Shown here: positions 26,301-33,097 of the stretch, in pieces | Position numbering within the stretch: the first letter of the stretch is position 1 | Layout: the number at the start of each line of letters is the position of its first letter | Assembly: GCA_013695145.1 (NCBI GenBank) | Contig: JACDBB010000158.1 | Location: forward strand, 1 to 53,138 | DNA from: Euzebyales bacterium | GTDB taxonomy: Bacteria; Actinomycetota; Nitriliruptoria; Euzebyales; Egibacteraceae | Length of the DNA stretch: 53,138 nt | Direction: 5' to 3' | Position numbers and translations under genes: made by a program | Notes under the pieces: model-generated | Databases searched by the model: none | What the model was told of the DNA's origin: nothing | The model's input: only the letters and a program-made list of their open reading frames with translations

Positions 26301-26812
26301 CCGCGACGCTCCACCATCGGGGTCCGCGCGTAGCCCAGGGCGGCGAGCGCGTCGACGAGCCCGTCGAGGCCGATCTCCCAGGTCGCGTCGAGGCGGATGG
26401 GCTCGCGCTCCATCAAGCGGGGGTCCATCGGCTGCAGGAGCGCCCTGACGGGCGCGACCACCGCGCGCAGGTTGCCCTCGCTGGGCTTGCGAAGCCGGTC
26501 GAGGACCCGCAGGCGCTGCCCGACGGTCGCGGCCTGCGGCGACAGGCGCTCGTGGGGCAGCGTCTCCCAGGCCGGGAATCCCACCACGCCGTCGGCGCCC
26601 AGGAAGGCGGCCAGGCCGTCCACGACCGCCTCGGCGTCCCGCTCGGTGGGCACCACGACGAGCAGTGGCGCCGCGCGCTCGGCCAGGAGCGCCAGGACGT
26701 AGGACCGCATGGCGGGCCCCACGACGAGCGGACCGGGAGCGAGCTCCTCGGCGAGCGCGTCCCGGCCAGGTGCGAGCAGCCCCGCCAGGGGCGCCACGGA
26801 GGATGCGGGCAT
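23315..26812 (-). CDS. mfd: Transcription-repair coupling factor Mfd
   Basis: A 1165-residue Mfd of normal length. N-terminal UvrB-like domains bind UvrA; the RNA polymerase-interaction region starts at DPVVHAVHGIGRFEGM (about residue 490). The translocase has Walker A GDVGYGKTEIA, box II DEEQRFGVGHKEKLK, TATPIPRTMEMA and the QLRGRVGRASERGYAYL motif VI; a TRCF C-terminal domain closes the protein. It removes stalled RNA polymerase at lesions and recruits nucleotide excision repair. I start at MPASSV (26812); an ATG nine bases upstream (26821) is equally possible, and neither has a strong ribosome-binding site. A long hairpin separates it from the upstream gene. Confidence 0.96.
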   Translation of the reverse strand: MPASSVAPLAGLLAPGRDALAEELAPGPLVVGPAMRSYVLALLAERAAPLLVVVPTERDAEAVVDGLAAFLGADGVVGFPAWETLPHERLSPQAATVGQRLRVLDRLRKPSEGNLRAVVAPVRALLQPMDPRLMEREPIRLDATWEIGLDGLVDALAALGYARTPMVERRGEFAVRGGLVDVFPSAADHPVRVEFWGDDVDTIREFSAGDQRTVADRDAIAIDAARELVLDAETAATAQLLAERVPALADQLGLLAAGVAFEGMEALVTAIHPAPAYLPDFFPPDAGMAVVDPQRVDDRAAELREQANALLVAGWGTGDSDGGLLAFTAEDETDAVGFAEWGRVREQAQGAVWELGPFGRPDVDGQPWNTFRGDIAGAASTAGRLAGEGDTVVLTTAGHGPALRLSEVLRQEGLAARLVPHVEPGTGGRGSGPGRIVIVESPLREGFRSSALGLAVLAEWDLFGPRRSRVSRRLPSRRPAGDTVLDLAPGDPVVHAVHGIGRFEGMVTRQLPGPTAAIGGGAAGTVTRDYVVLTYAAGDKLFVPSDQVDTLAKYVGGEQPRVMRLGGGEWERAKGKVRKAVKEMAAELIRLYQARMHAPGNAFALDTAWQSELEQAFPFTETDDQLSAINEVKQDMEAPLPMDRLICGDVGYGKTEIAVRAAAKAVFDGKQVAVLVPTTLLAQQHGETFGERFAGFPVNVRVLSRFAGAREQGQILDGLAAGTVDLVIGTHRLLGQDVRFKQLGLVVVDEEQRFGVGHKEKLKQLRTSVDVLTLTATPIPRTMEMAITGIRDLSTIDTPPEERQPIITHVGHWDESLAVLSVRRELLREGQVFWVHNRVQTIAAAAERVRELVPGARVALAHGQMDEASLEKVMIAFWKREFDVLVSTTIIESGLDIPNANTLIVERADLLGLAQIYQLRGRVGRASERGYAYLFHPEHQALTEEAYKRLETVATHTGLGSGLSIALRDLEIRGAGNVLSGEQSGHVASVGFEEYARLMKQAVDELQARAGGRAAPADEQVEIRIDLPIDAHLPHDYIDDEALRLDAYRKVASVRDAAGVKAVRAELVDRYGPLPGPGERLLAVAALRAAVRRWGIREITTTPRRTFRVTPVSLSDSQEVRLAREFPQALHNPAAAALELPMPPRGDLVGAVARQLATLLGGAKR

Positions 26813-26862
26813 GGCGCCCATCGTCGCGTGCGAAAGCCGGCGCGGCAAAGCCGCGGGCTGAG

Positions 26863-26914
26863 CGGTTCGTTGAACGGTTGGTCCGGAGTTCCGGATCAAC
26901 CGTTCAACGAACCG
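26863..26914 (-). terminator. Long perfect hairpin between the propeller gene and mfd
   Basis: An 18-base arm (26863-26880) and its exact reverse complement (26897-26914) flank an inner pair of TCCGGA palindromes (26882-26887 and 26890-26895), giving a nearly continuous 25-bp stem. The last codons and TGA (26896-26898) of the upstream minus-strand gene lie in the stem. The position suits transcription termination or mRNA 3'-end protection, but no U-run follows on either strand, so rho-independent termination is not assured. Confidence 0.55.
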
Positions 26915-28299
26915 GGAGCCGGTGGGGTCGCCAGCCATACCGCCGCCACGCTGCCGAGGTCGGCGTCCTCGGCGGAGCCGACGGCGACGAGCCCGCCGTC
27001 GCGCTCGACAACCGCCTGCGGCCCGAAGCCAGGCGCGAAGGCGGCGGTCTCGAACGGCGCCCAGGTCTGGCCCGCGTCCGTCGATGCCCAGGCCGCGCCC
27101 GAGCGGCCGCCGGCGTCGTTGGGGCCGGAGCCGACGGCGACGAGGCCGCCGTCGGCGGTGACCAGCAGCTGGTTGACGCGGCTGGCGTTCCCGTCCAGCG
27201 CGGGGGCGATCTCGGCGACCGGCTCCCAGGAGCTCCCATCGACCGAACGGAACAGCCGCGGTCCCTGCTCCTGGCCGACCGAGGCCAGGAAGAAGCCGCC
27301 GTCGGGCGCGGCGATCAGGTCCTCGAAGGCCGTGGCGTCGCCCAGGCCGGCGTCGCCGGCGGGGGTGAACGTCCACCTGGCGCCACCATCAGTGGAGACG
27401 TGGACCCCGTCGCGGGCCAGCGCGACGACGCGGCCGTCGGCCGCCGCGACATGGTCGGCCACGCCCTCCACCCCATCCCCACCCAGGGACTGCAGCTGCC
27501 AGTCGCGGGCGTCCGCGCTGGTCCAGACCGCGGCGGCCCGGCTCTCGCCCTCCTCGCCGACCGCGACCCAGCGCTGTCCGGTGAACGTCACAGCGCGCAC
27601 GATGCCGCTGCCCGGCAGCTCGATGGGCGCGATCGATGAGCCGTCCTCCGAGACCCAGGCGAAGGGAACGGAGGGCTCCTCGGCGTCGTGGGCTTGCCCC
27701 ACCGCCACGAACCCCGTCTCCCCGAGCGGATGCACCGCCAGGACCTCAACGATCCCGCGCGGGTCGACGCCGCAGTCCAGACACTCCCACTCCCGGCCGT
27801 CGCGGCTGCGCCAGAACGCCCCGCGCGTCCCCGCTGGGCTGAGGGCAGGATCGCTGGTCGACCCCACGGCGACGAACCCCGCCGCCGTCCTGGAGATGTC
27901 GCTCATCTCGGTGAACTCGCCCGCGGCGAGCACCTCCGCATCCGCGACCCGCGTCCAGGTGAGCTCGTCCACATCCACGCCGGGAGCGGGCTCGGAGAAC
28001 ACGCGGGGCCCCTCGTCGGCGCTCGTGGGTTGCGGTGCGGGCGCCACGGCCTCGCGGCCGGGCTCGGTGAACAGCACGTCCGGCCCGGGCCGGAGCGTGT
28101 CGACCACGGCGGGGCCGAGCGTCGCGATCGCCACTCCCGCGGCGAGTCCCGCCGCCGCGGCGCGCGCCCATGACAGCTCCCACCAGCGTGGGCGCCGCAC
28201 GCGGCCCGTGATCCTGGCGTAGGCGTCATCGCTGCACTCGACCGTGGCCGCCTTCAACCGGCAGGTCTCGCGCACGCGCTGCTCGAGGAGCTCGGTCAT
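26896..28299 (-). CDS. Membrane-anchored beta-propeller protein paired with an ECF sigma factor (putative anti-sigma)
   Basis: A 467-residue protein. A short cytoplasmic N-terminus (MTELLEQRVRETCRLKAATVECSDDAYARI) precedes one membrane helix around residues 45-65 (AAAAGLAAGVAIATLGPAVV). A large extracytoplasmic part follows with repeated FVAVGS/WVAVGEE/LVAVGSG units and BNR/Asp-box-like STDGGARW and STDAGQTW turns, suggesting a beta-propeller. Its ATG overlaps the stop of the sigma-factor gene (ATGA, 28296-28299), the typical sigma/anti-sigma arrangement, so it may be a sensor that holds the sigma factor. No zinc-finger anti-sigma motif is visible. The gene ends inside a strong hairpin. Confidence 0.7.
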   Translation of the reverse strand: MTELLEQRVRETCRLKAATVECSDDAYARITGRVRRPRWWELSWARAAAAGLAAGVAIATLGPAVVDTLRPGPDVLFTEPGREAVAPAPQPTSADEGPRVFSEPAPGVDVDELTWTRVADAEVLAAGEFTEMSDISRTAAGFVAVGSTSDPALSPAGTRGAFWRSRDGREWECLDCGVDPRGIVEVLAVHPLGETGFVAVGQAHDAEEPSVPFAWVSEDGSSIAPIELPGSGIVRAVTFTGQRWVAVGEEGESRAAAVWTSADARDWQLQSLGGDGVEGVADHVAAADGRVVALARDGVHVSTDGGARWTFTPAGDAGLGDATAFEDLIAAPDGGFFLASVGQEQGPRLFRSVDGSSWEPVAEIAPALDGNASRVNQLLVTADGGLVAVGSGPNDAGGRSGAAWASTDAGQTWAPFETAAFAPGFGPQAVVERDGGLVAVGSAEDADLGSVAAVWLATPPAPGSLNG

Positions 28300-28676
28300 G
28301 TCTCCACCACCTTGCGCAACGACGCCAGCCCGCGGTGGACCAGCGACTTGACGGTTCCGGGGCTGCAGTCCATGACCTCGGCGATCTCATCGATCTTGAG
28401 GTCCTCGTAGAACCGCAGGACCAGCGCCATCCGCCGCTTGGGTGTCAGCTGCTGGAGCTGCTCCCACATCACATCGATCTCCGGCGGCCCCGCGGGCAGT
28501 GGCCGCTCCGGCTCGTGCCCCTTCTCCAGGAACCGCCGGCGGTGGTGCGACCGGCACGCGTTGGTGACCGCGCGGCGCAGGTACGCCGCAGGGTTCTCCA
28601 CCCGGTCGAACTTGCGGTAGACGCGCACGAACGCGTCCTGGACGAGCTCCTCGGCGACGGCGTTGTCGCTGGTCAT
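28296..28676 (-). CDS. ECF sigma factor, main fragment (N-terminus out of frame)
   Basis: A 126-residue frame from ATG 28676 comprising the second half of sigma region 2 (NAVAEELVQDAFVRVYRKFDRVENPAAYLRRAVTN) and region 4 (TPKRRMALVLRFYEDLKIDEIAEVMDCSPGTVKSLVHRGLASLR). The start of region 2 is missing in this frame but present immediately upstream in a frame displaced by one base (ALYRDQYRPMVRVAF). Comparison with the second sigma factor in this window (VVRLAYLLCGDHERAEDLV) shows that VRVAF-L-MTSDNAVAEELV was the original reading, i.e. one base is lost at about 28677-28681. The resulting stop and this ATG overlap as ATGA. It is therefore a mutated, mis-sequenced or recoded sigma gene. Confidence 0.8.
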   Translation of the reverse strand: MTSDNAVAEELVQDAFVRVYRKFDRVENPAAYLRRAVTNACRSHHRRRFLEKGHEPERPLPAGPPEIDVMWEQLQQLTPKRRMALVLRFYEDLKIDEIAEVMDCSPGTVKSLVHRGLASLRKVVET

Positions 28677-28741
28677 GAGAACGCGACCCGCACCATCGGC
28701 CGGTACTGGTCGCGGTAGAGGGCAGCGAAGCCCTCCTCCAC
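28673..28741 (-). pseudogene. Displaced N-terminal fragment of the ECF sigma factor
   Basis: GTG 28741 reads VEEGFAALYRDQYRPMVRVAFS then stops at TGA 28673-28675. The sequence is the beginning of sigma region 2.1 (ALYRDQYRPMVRVA) and joins the main fragment if one base is restored at the junction (TTCTCATG in place of TTC-CTC-ATG). GTG codons at 28774 and further upstream in the same frame are alternative starts, and no good ribosome-binding site was seen for any of them. Confidence 0.7.
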
Positions 28742-28827
28742 GTCGGCGCGCTCAGTGATTGGGCGCGCTCCCACGAGCGTCTGCACGCACGCCACGACGC
28801 GCGGGCGCTACCAAAGCGTTGCACCCG

Positions 28828-29406
28828 TCAATGGTGCCGGTTCTGCGCAGTCTCCAGGCCATGGGCGATCAGATCGAGGAGCGCGTCGCAGGCCCGCTCG
28901 ACGGTGACGTCGATCTCGTCGCGCTCCTTGGCCGAGAAGCGCTTCAGGACGTAGTCCGCGGGATCCATCCTGCCCGGCGGCCTGCCGACGCCGATGCGAA
29001 GCCGGAAGAATTCTGGCCCCCCGATGCGGCGCTGGATGTCCTTGATCCCGTTGTTGCCCGCGGTGCCGCCGCCGCGCTTCAGGCGCAGGCTCGCAACGGC
29101 GAGGTCGATGTCGTCGTGCACGACGATCAGCCGCTCCTGGGGAACCTTGTAGAAGGCCATGGCCTGCTGCACCGGTCCGCCGGAGGTGTTGTAGTAGCCG
29201 AACGGCACGACCAGCGAGAGGGGAGTCCCGCCCGGGGCGTCCCACCCGTCCGCGACCTGGGCCTGCGCCTTCTTGTGCGGCTTGAACGTCGCGCCAACCC
29301 GCGCCGCGAGCCGCCGGACGGTGTCGGCGCCGATGTTGTGCCTGCTGCCGCCGTACTCGGCCTCGGGATTGCCGAGACCCACGACGATCCAGCGCTGGGC
29401 ACCCAT
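28828..29406 (-). CDS. pth: Peptidyl-tRNA hydrolase
   Basis: A 192-residue Pth of usual length: VVGLGNPEAEYGGSRHNIGADTV carries the Asn and catalytic His; YYNTSGGPVQQAM, VVHDDIDL (Asp) and GGGTAGNNGIKDI complete the active site; DPADYVLKRFS is the C-terminal motif. It recycles peptidyl-tRNAs released prematurely from ribosomes. There is no purine-rich ribosome-binding site before ATG 29406; instead a 12-bp direct repeat abuts the start. The rplY-pth order is the conserved actinobacterial one (Rv1014c-Rv1015c). Confidence 0.95.
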   Translation of the reverse strand: MGAQRWIVVGLGNPEAEYGGSRHNIGADTVRRLAARVGATFKPHKKAQAQVADGWDAPGGTPLSLVVPFGYYNTSGGPVQQAMAFYKVPQERLIVVHDDIDLAVASLRLKRGGGTAGNNGIKDIQRRIGGPEFFRLRIGVGRPPGRMDPADYVLKRFSAKERDEIDVTVERACDALLDLIAHGLETAQNRHH

Positions 29407-29407
29407 G

Positions 29408-29443
29408 TCTGAAGAGCGATCTGAAGAGCGATCTGAAGCGCGC
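29408..29443. repeat. 12-bp tandem repeat before pth
   Basis: TCTGAAGAGCGA occurs at 29408-29419 and 29420-29431, followed by the partial copy TCTGAAGCGCGC (29432-29443). The array directly precedes the pth start codon and takes the place of a ribosome-binding site. Confidence 0.75.
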
Positions 29444-29484
29444 TCGGGGCGGCGGCGCAGACGATCGAGGAGCCCGGGCAGGAT

Positions 29485-30159
29485 CTACTCCTCGTCCCCC
29501 TCCGCGGCCTCCGCGTCGCCCTCGCCCTCGGCCTCGGCCGGTACGCCCTCCTCGACCTCTTCCGCGTCCTCGACCTCTTCCGGCTCGGGGATGTCGAGCT
29601 GCGGGATGACGACGCTGACCACCGAGGTCTCGGCGTCCTCGAGGACGTCGACGCCTTCGGCTAGGTCCAGGTCCTCGACGCGCTTGACGTCGCCCACCTG
29701 CATGTCCGACACGTCGAGGGTGACGGAGTCCGGGACCTCCAGGGGCAGCACGTTGATCGGCAGGCTGAACAGCGACTGCTCGACCACGCCGCCCTCATCG
29801 GCGCCAGGGGCATCCTCGGCGCCCTCGAGGTGGATCGGGATGTCGACGTGGACCTTGATGCGCTGGTTGACGGTCACGAAGTCGACGTGCAGCACGTCGC
29901 GGCGGACGGGATGCCGCTGCAGCTCGCGCGCCATGGCGAGGTGCTCGTCACCCTCGACATCGAGCCGGATGATCGCGTTCTGGCCCGCGTCGGTGTGCAG
30001 CACGTGGTACAGCTCGCGCTCGTCGACCGACACCGGCGTCGGGTCGAGATCCGCACCGTAGGCGACGGCTGGGACGCGGCCCTCGCGGCGCAGGCTGCGG
30101 GCCTCACCCTTGCCGGATCCGACTCGGCGGGCAGCGGTGAGGGGGACGCGCTCGGCCAT
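29485..30159 (-). CDS. rplY: 50S ribosomal protein L25 (general stress protein Ctc type)
   Basis: A 224-residue long-form L25: the 5S rRNA-binding N-terminal domain (AARRVGSGKGEARSLRREGRVPAVAYG, VHTDAGQNAII-like HTDAGQNAIIRLDVEG, RHPVRRDVLHVDFVTVN) and a C-terminal TL5-type beta domain (VDIPIHLEGAEDAPGADEGGVVEQ, VPDSVTLDVSDMQVGDV). The protein ends in a very acidic tail (EPEEVEDAEEVEEG...). ATG 30159 gives the family start (MAERVPLTA); the 39 residues upstream in the open frame are not family-like. It binds 5S rRNA in the large subunit. It is encoded between prs and pth. Confidence 0.95.
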   Translation of the reverse strand: MAERVPLTAARRVGSGKGEARSLRREGRVPAVAYGADLDPTPVSVDERELYHVLHTDAGQNAIIRLDVEGDEHLAMARELQRHPVRRDVLHVDFVTVNQRIKVHVDIPIHLEGAEDAPGADEGGVVEQSLFSLPINVLPLEVPDSVTLDVSDMQVGDVKRVEDLDLAEGVDVLEDAETSVVSVVIPQLDIPEPEEVEDAEEVEEGVPAEAEGEGDAEAAEGDEE

Positions 30160-30282
30160 GAGGTGTCTGACTCCAGGTTCGGCAAGATTCGGATCGCGCC
30201 GGATATGCGAAGCGGCGCGCCGACAGGCGCGCACGGCGACAATGCTAGCCGCCGGGGTCGTGGCCCGGCAAACCAACGGCGC

Positions 30283-31251
30283 CTACTGGTTCTGGTCGTC
30301 GAACAGCTCGCTGACCGACTTGTCCTCGAAGATGGCTTTCATCGTGCTGGCGACGATGGGGGCGATCGACACGACCTCTACCTTCTCCAGGGTGCACTCG
30401 GGCGGCAGCGGCAGCGTGTTGGTCACCGCGATCCGGTCGATGGAGCTGGCGGCCAGGCGCTCGCACGCCGGCTCGCTCAGCACGGGGTGGGTCGCGCAGG
30501 CCAGGACCCGCTCCGCTCCGCGCTCCCTGAGCGCGTCCGCCGCCCCGCAGATGGTTCCCGCCGTGTCGATCATGTCGTCGACCAGCACGCACGTCTTGCC
30601 GGCGACGTCGCCGACCACGCCGAGCGTCTCGGCGACGTTGTGCGCCGTGCGCGTCTTGGCGATGAACGCCATGTTCGACCCCGAGATGCGCTTCTGGAAC
30701 TTCTCGGCGAGCCGCACACCGCCGGCGTCGGGGGAGACGACGACGACGTCGTTGTCCTGGTGGTTGCGGTCGATCCACGCCACCATGAGGGGCAGCGCCC
30801 GCAGCGCGTCCAGCGGGTAGTCGAAGAAGCCCTGCAGCTGGCCGGTGTGCAGATCCACCGACACGATCCGGTCAGCGCCGGCGGTGGTCAGCATGTCGGC
30901 GAACAGGCGCGCCGAGATCGGCTCCCGCGACTTCACCTTCTTGTCCTGCCGCGAGTACGGGTAGCAGGGGACGACGGCGGTGATCCGCTTGGCCGACGCG
31001 CGCTTGGCGGCGTCGATCATGAGCAGTTGCTCCATGATGTTGTCGTTGACCGGCCGCACGTGGCTCTGGACGACGAACACGTCGTTGCCGCGGACGTTCT
31101 CCCGGTAGCGCACGTAGATCTCGCCGTTGGCGAACTCGTGGATGTCCACATCACCCAGCCGCATCCCCAGGTGGTCCGCGATCTCGTTCGCCAGCTCGGG
31201 GAAGCCCCGGCCGCTGAAGATCTGCATGCGCTTCCTGGTGACGATCTCCAT
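30283..31251 (-). CDS. prs: Ribose-phosphate pyrophosphokinase (PRPP synthetase)
   Basis: A 322-residue PRPP synthetase. MQIFSGRGFPELANEIADHLG is the N-terminus; FANGEIYVRYRENVRG, CYPYSRQDKK (ATP/flexible-loop region), SVDLHTGQLQGFFD (catalytic His), VVVSPDAGG and the PRPP-binding VLVDDMIDTAGT follow. It makes phosphoribosyl pyrophosphate from ribose-5-phosphate and ATP for nucleotide, His and Trp synthesis. It lies six bases downstream of glmU, the widespread glmU-prs operon. Confidence 0.96.
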   Translation of the reverse strand: MEIVTRKRMQIFSGRGFPELANEIADHLGMRLGDVDIHEFANGEIYVRYRENVRGNDVFVVQSHVRPVNDNIMEQLLMIDAAKRASAKRITAVVPCYPYSRQDKKVKSREPISARLFADMLTTAGADRIVSVDLHTGQLQGFFDYPLDALRALPLMVAWIDRNHQDNDVVVVSPDAGGVRLAEKFQKRISGSNMAFIAKTRTAHNVAETLGVVGDVAGKTCVLVDDMIDTAGTICGAADALRERGAERVLACATHPVLSEPACERLAASSIDRIAVTNTLPLPPECTLEKVEVVSIAPIVASTMKAIFEDKSVSELFDDQNQ

Positions 31252-31257
31252 CGCGGA

Positions 31258-32691
31258 TCAGCCCTCCGGCTCTGACGGTGGCGGGCGGATGGCGGCGTCG
31301 CCGGCCGCCTCGCGGTCGCGCTCATGGCGGGCCGCGCGCCGTTCGGCATACCCCGCGATGTTCCGCTGTTCGGTGCGCTCGACCGCGAGCGCACCGTCGG
31401 GCACGTCGCTGGTGATGACCGAACCGGCACCCGTGTAGGCGTCGTTCCCCACCCGGACCGGCGCGATCAGCATGGTGTCGCTGCCGACCCGCGCGCCGTC
31501 CCCGACGACGGTGCGGTGCTTGTCGTAGCCGTCGTAGTTCACCGTGACGGTCGCGGCGCCGATGTTCGCCCCGCGACCGATCTCGGCGTCACCGATGTAC
31601 GACAGGTGGGGCACCTTGCTGCCCTCGCCGACCACCGCGTTCTTCATCTCCACGAACGCACCCGCCTTCGACCGGGCGCGCAGGTCCGCGCCAGGGCGCA
31701 GGTAGGTGAACGGCCCCACGTTCGCGCCCGACCCCACGCGGGCGCCGGTCAGGACGCTGTAGGTCACGGTCGCGCCCTCCTCGACCACGGTGTCCACCAG
31801 GCGACTGTCGGGGCCGACCGTCGCGCGGGCGGCGACCCGCGTCGTGCCCTCCAGATGGGTGCCCGGAAGGAGGACGGCGTCAGCCGCGACGGCGACCTCG
31901 GCGCCCACGTAGGTCGTGGCCGGGTCGACGATCGTCGCGCCGTCCCGCATCAGCCGTTCGAGGATCCGCCGGCGGAGCACGGTCGCCGCAGCCGCCAGCT
32001 GAACACGGTCGTTGACACCCTGGACGTCAGCGCCCGCGACCACGACCGCGCCGACACCCTCCGGCACGAGCGGTGCGATCACGTCGGTGAGGTACTGCTC
32101 GCCCTGGTCGTTGGCGGCGCTCAGGCGCGCCAGCTCCCGCGCGAGGGACGGGAGCGCGAACGCGTAGATGGAGGTGTTGACCTCGTCGACGGCCCGCTCC
32201 TCGGCCGTGGCGTCGCGGTGCTCGACGACGCGGGCGACCGCGCCGTCGGGGTCACGGACGACGCGGCCGTAGCCGGTCGGATCGCCAAGCCGGGCGGTCA
32301 GCAGCGTGGCGGCCGTCCTGCCGTGCGTTTCGATGAGCAGCCGGAGGGGTTCGGGCGTCAGCAGCGGCACGTCGCCTGGCAGCACCATCGCGGTGTCGAT
32401 CCCGTCCAGCGCCCCGCTGTCGACGGCGCTGCGCACCGCGTGACCGGTGCCGAGCTGCTCGGCCTGCACCACCGTGGAGAGGCGGTCGAGGCGGGCCGCC
32501 TCGGCCTCTGCGGTCACCGCATCGGCCTGGTGGCCCACGACCACCACGACCCGCTCCAGGCCCAGCGGCCGGAGGGCCTCCAGAACCCAGCGCAGCATGG
32601 TGCGCCCGGCCGCCGGGTGCAGGACCTTGGCCAGCTCCGAGGAGAAGCGCGTCCCCTTGCCGGCGGCGAGCACCACCGCCGCAACCCTCAC
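31258..32691 (-). CDS. glmU: Bifunctional UDP-GlcNAc pyrophosphorylase / GlcN-1-P acetyltransferase
   Basis: A 477-residue GlmU. The N-terminal uridyltransferase has the signature VVLAAGKGTRF, QLGTGHAV and VLPGDVPLL; from about residue 240 a left-handed beta-helix of hexapeptide repeats forms the acetyltransferase (VGPFTYLRPGADLRARSKAGAFVEMKN, KVPHLSYIGDAEIGRGANIGA, NYDGYDKHRTVVGD). It supplies UDP-N-acetylglucosamine for peptidoglycan. GTG 32691 starts at VRVAAVVLAAG; a GTG at 32712 would add seven residues. prs follows in the same operon. Confidence 0.96.
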   Translation of the reverse strand: MRVAAVVLAAGKGTRFSSELAKVLHPAAGRTMLRWVLEALRPLGLERVVVVVGHQADAVTAEAEAARLDRLSTVVQAEQLGTGHAVRSAVDSGALDGIDTAMVLPGDVPLLTPEPLRLLIETHGRTAATLLTARLGDPTGYGRVVRDPDGAVARVVEHRDATAEERAVDEVNTSIYAFALPSLARELARLSAANDQGEQYLTDVIAPLVPEGVGAVVVAGADVQGVNDRVQLAAAATVLRRRILERLMRDGATIVDPATTYVGAEVAVAADAVLLPGTHLEGTTRVAARATVGPDSRLVDTVVEEGATVTYSVLTGARVGSGANVGPFTYLRPGADLRARSKAGAFVEMKNAVVGEGSKVPHLSYIGDAEIGRGANIGAATVTVNYDGYDKHRTVVGDGARVGSDTMLIAPVRVGNDAYTGAGSVITSDVPDGALAVERTEQRNIAGYAERRAARHERDREAAGDAAIRPPPSEPEG

Positions 32692-32735
32692 TGGGAGATC
32701 CCCGCCCCCCACGAGTGAGCGGGCAGGGTCACCGG

Positions 32736-32806
32736 CTGGGAGGGAAGGGATCGAACCTTCAACTTCGACTCCAAAGGACGACGTGATGCCATTTCACCAC
32801 CTCCCA
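32736..32806 (-). tRNA. tRNA-Gln (anticodon TTG)
   Basis: A 71-base cloverleaf on the minus strand. The acceptor stem TGGGAGG pairs with CCTCCCA; the D arm is GTGA/TCAC with AATGGCA. The anticodon arm is TCGTC-CTTTGGA-GTCGA (one T-T mismatch) with anticodon TTG; the T arm is GAAGG-TTCGATC-CCTTC; the discriminator is G. The U1-A72 first pair is a known glutamine identity feature in E. coli. The 3' CCA is not encoded (CCG follows). Confidence 0.9.
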
Positions 32807-32811
32807 TCTTT

Positions 32812-32963
32812 GCTAAGGGTCGGCGCTGCGCGCCTCCCCAGTCAAACCGTCGGCACTCGTACCTCGCGCCTCCTCGCTAAGGGTCGGCGCTGCGCGCCTC
32901 CCCAGTCAAACCGTCGGCACTCGTACCTCACGCCTCCTCGCTAAGGGTCGGCGCTGCGCGCCT
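32812..32963. repeat. 64-bp tandem repeat (2.4 copies) upstream of tRNA-Gln
   Basis: Copies begin at 32812, 32876 and 32940 (period exactly 64), each opening GCTAAGGGTCGGCGCTGCGC. The first two are almost identical, with one G/A difference seen near their ends, and the third diverges after about 24 bases. Each holds a GGCGC-TGC-GCGCC hairpin and, on the minus strand, TTGACT. The array begins six bases from the 5' end of the tRNA gene. The remaining 32964-33097 shows no gene. Confidence 0.9.
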
Positions 32964-33097
32964 GCCCCGGCTCACTGTAGAAGCCACACGGCGACCCGCC
33001 AACCTACGGCCGCGGATCAGCCTCTGAGGGCGGTGCTGCGCACCGCCACATCCGGTATACGGAGAATCGTCCTCGCAAGCTCGGGCGCATTCACGGA

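Noticed and set aside
32812-32963. CRISPR array or integrated element attachment site beside the tRNA
   Set aside because: The units are contiguous without spacers, no integrase gene is nearby, and the repeat does not copy the tRNA 3' end, which an attachment site would do.
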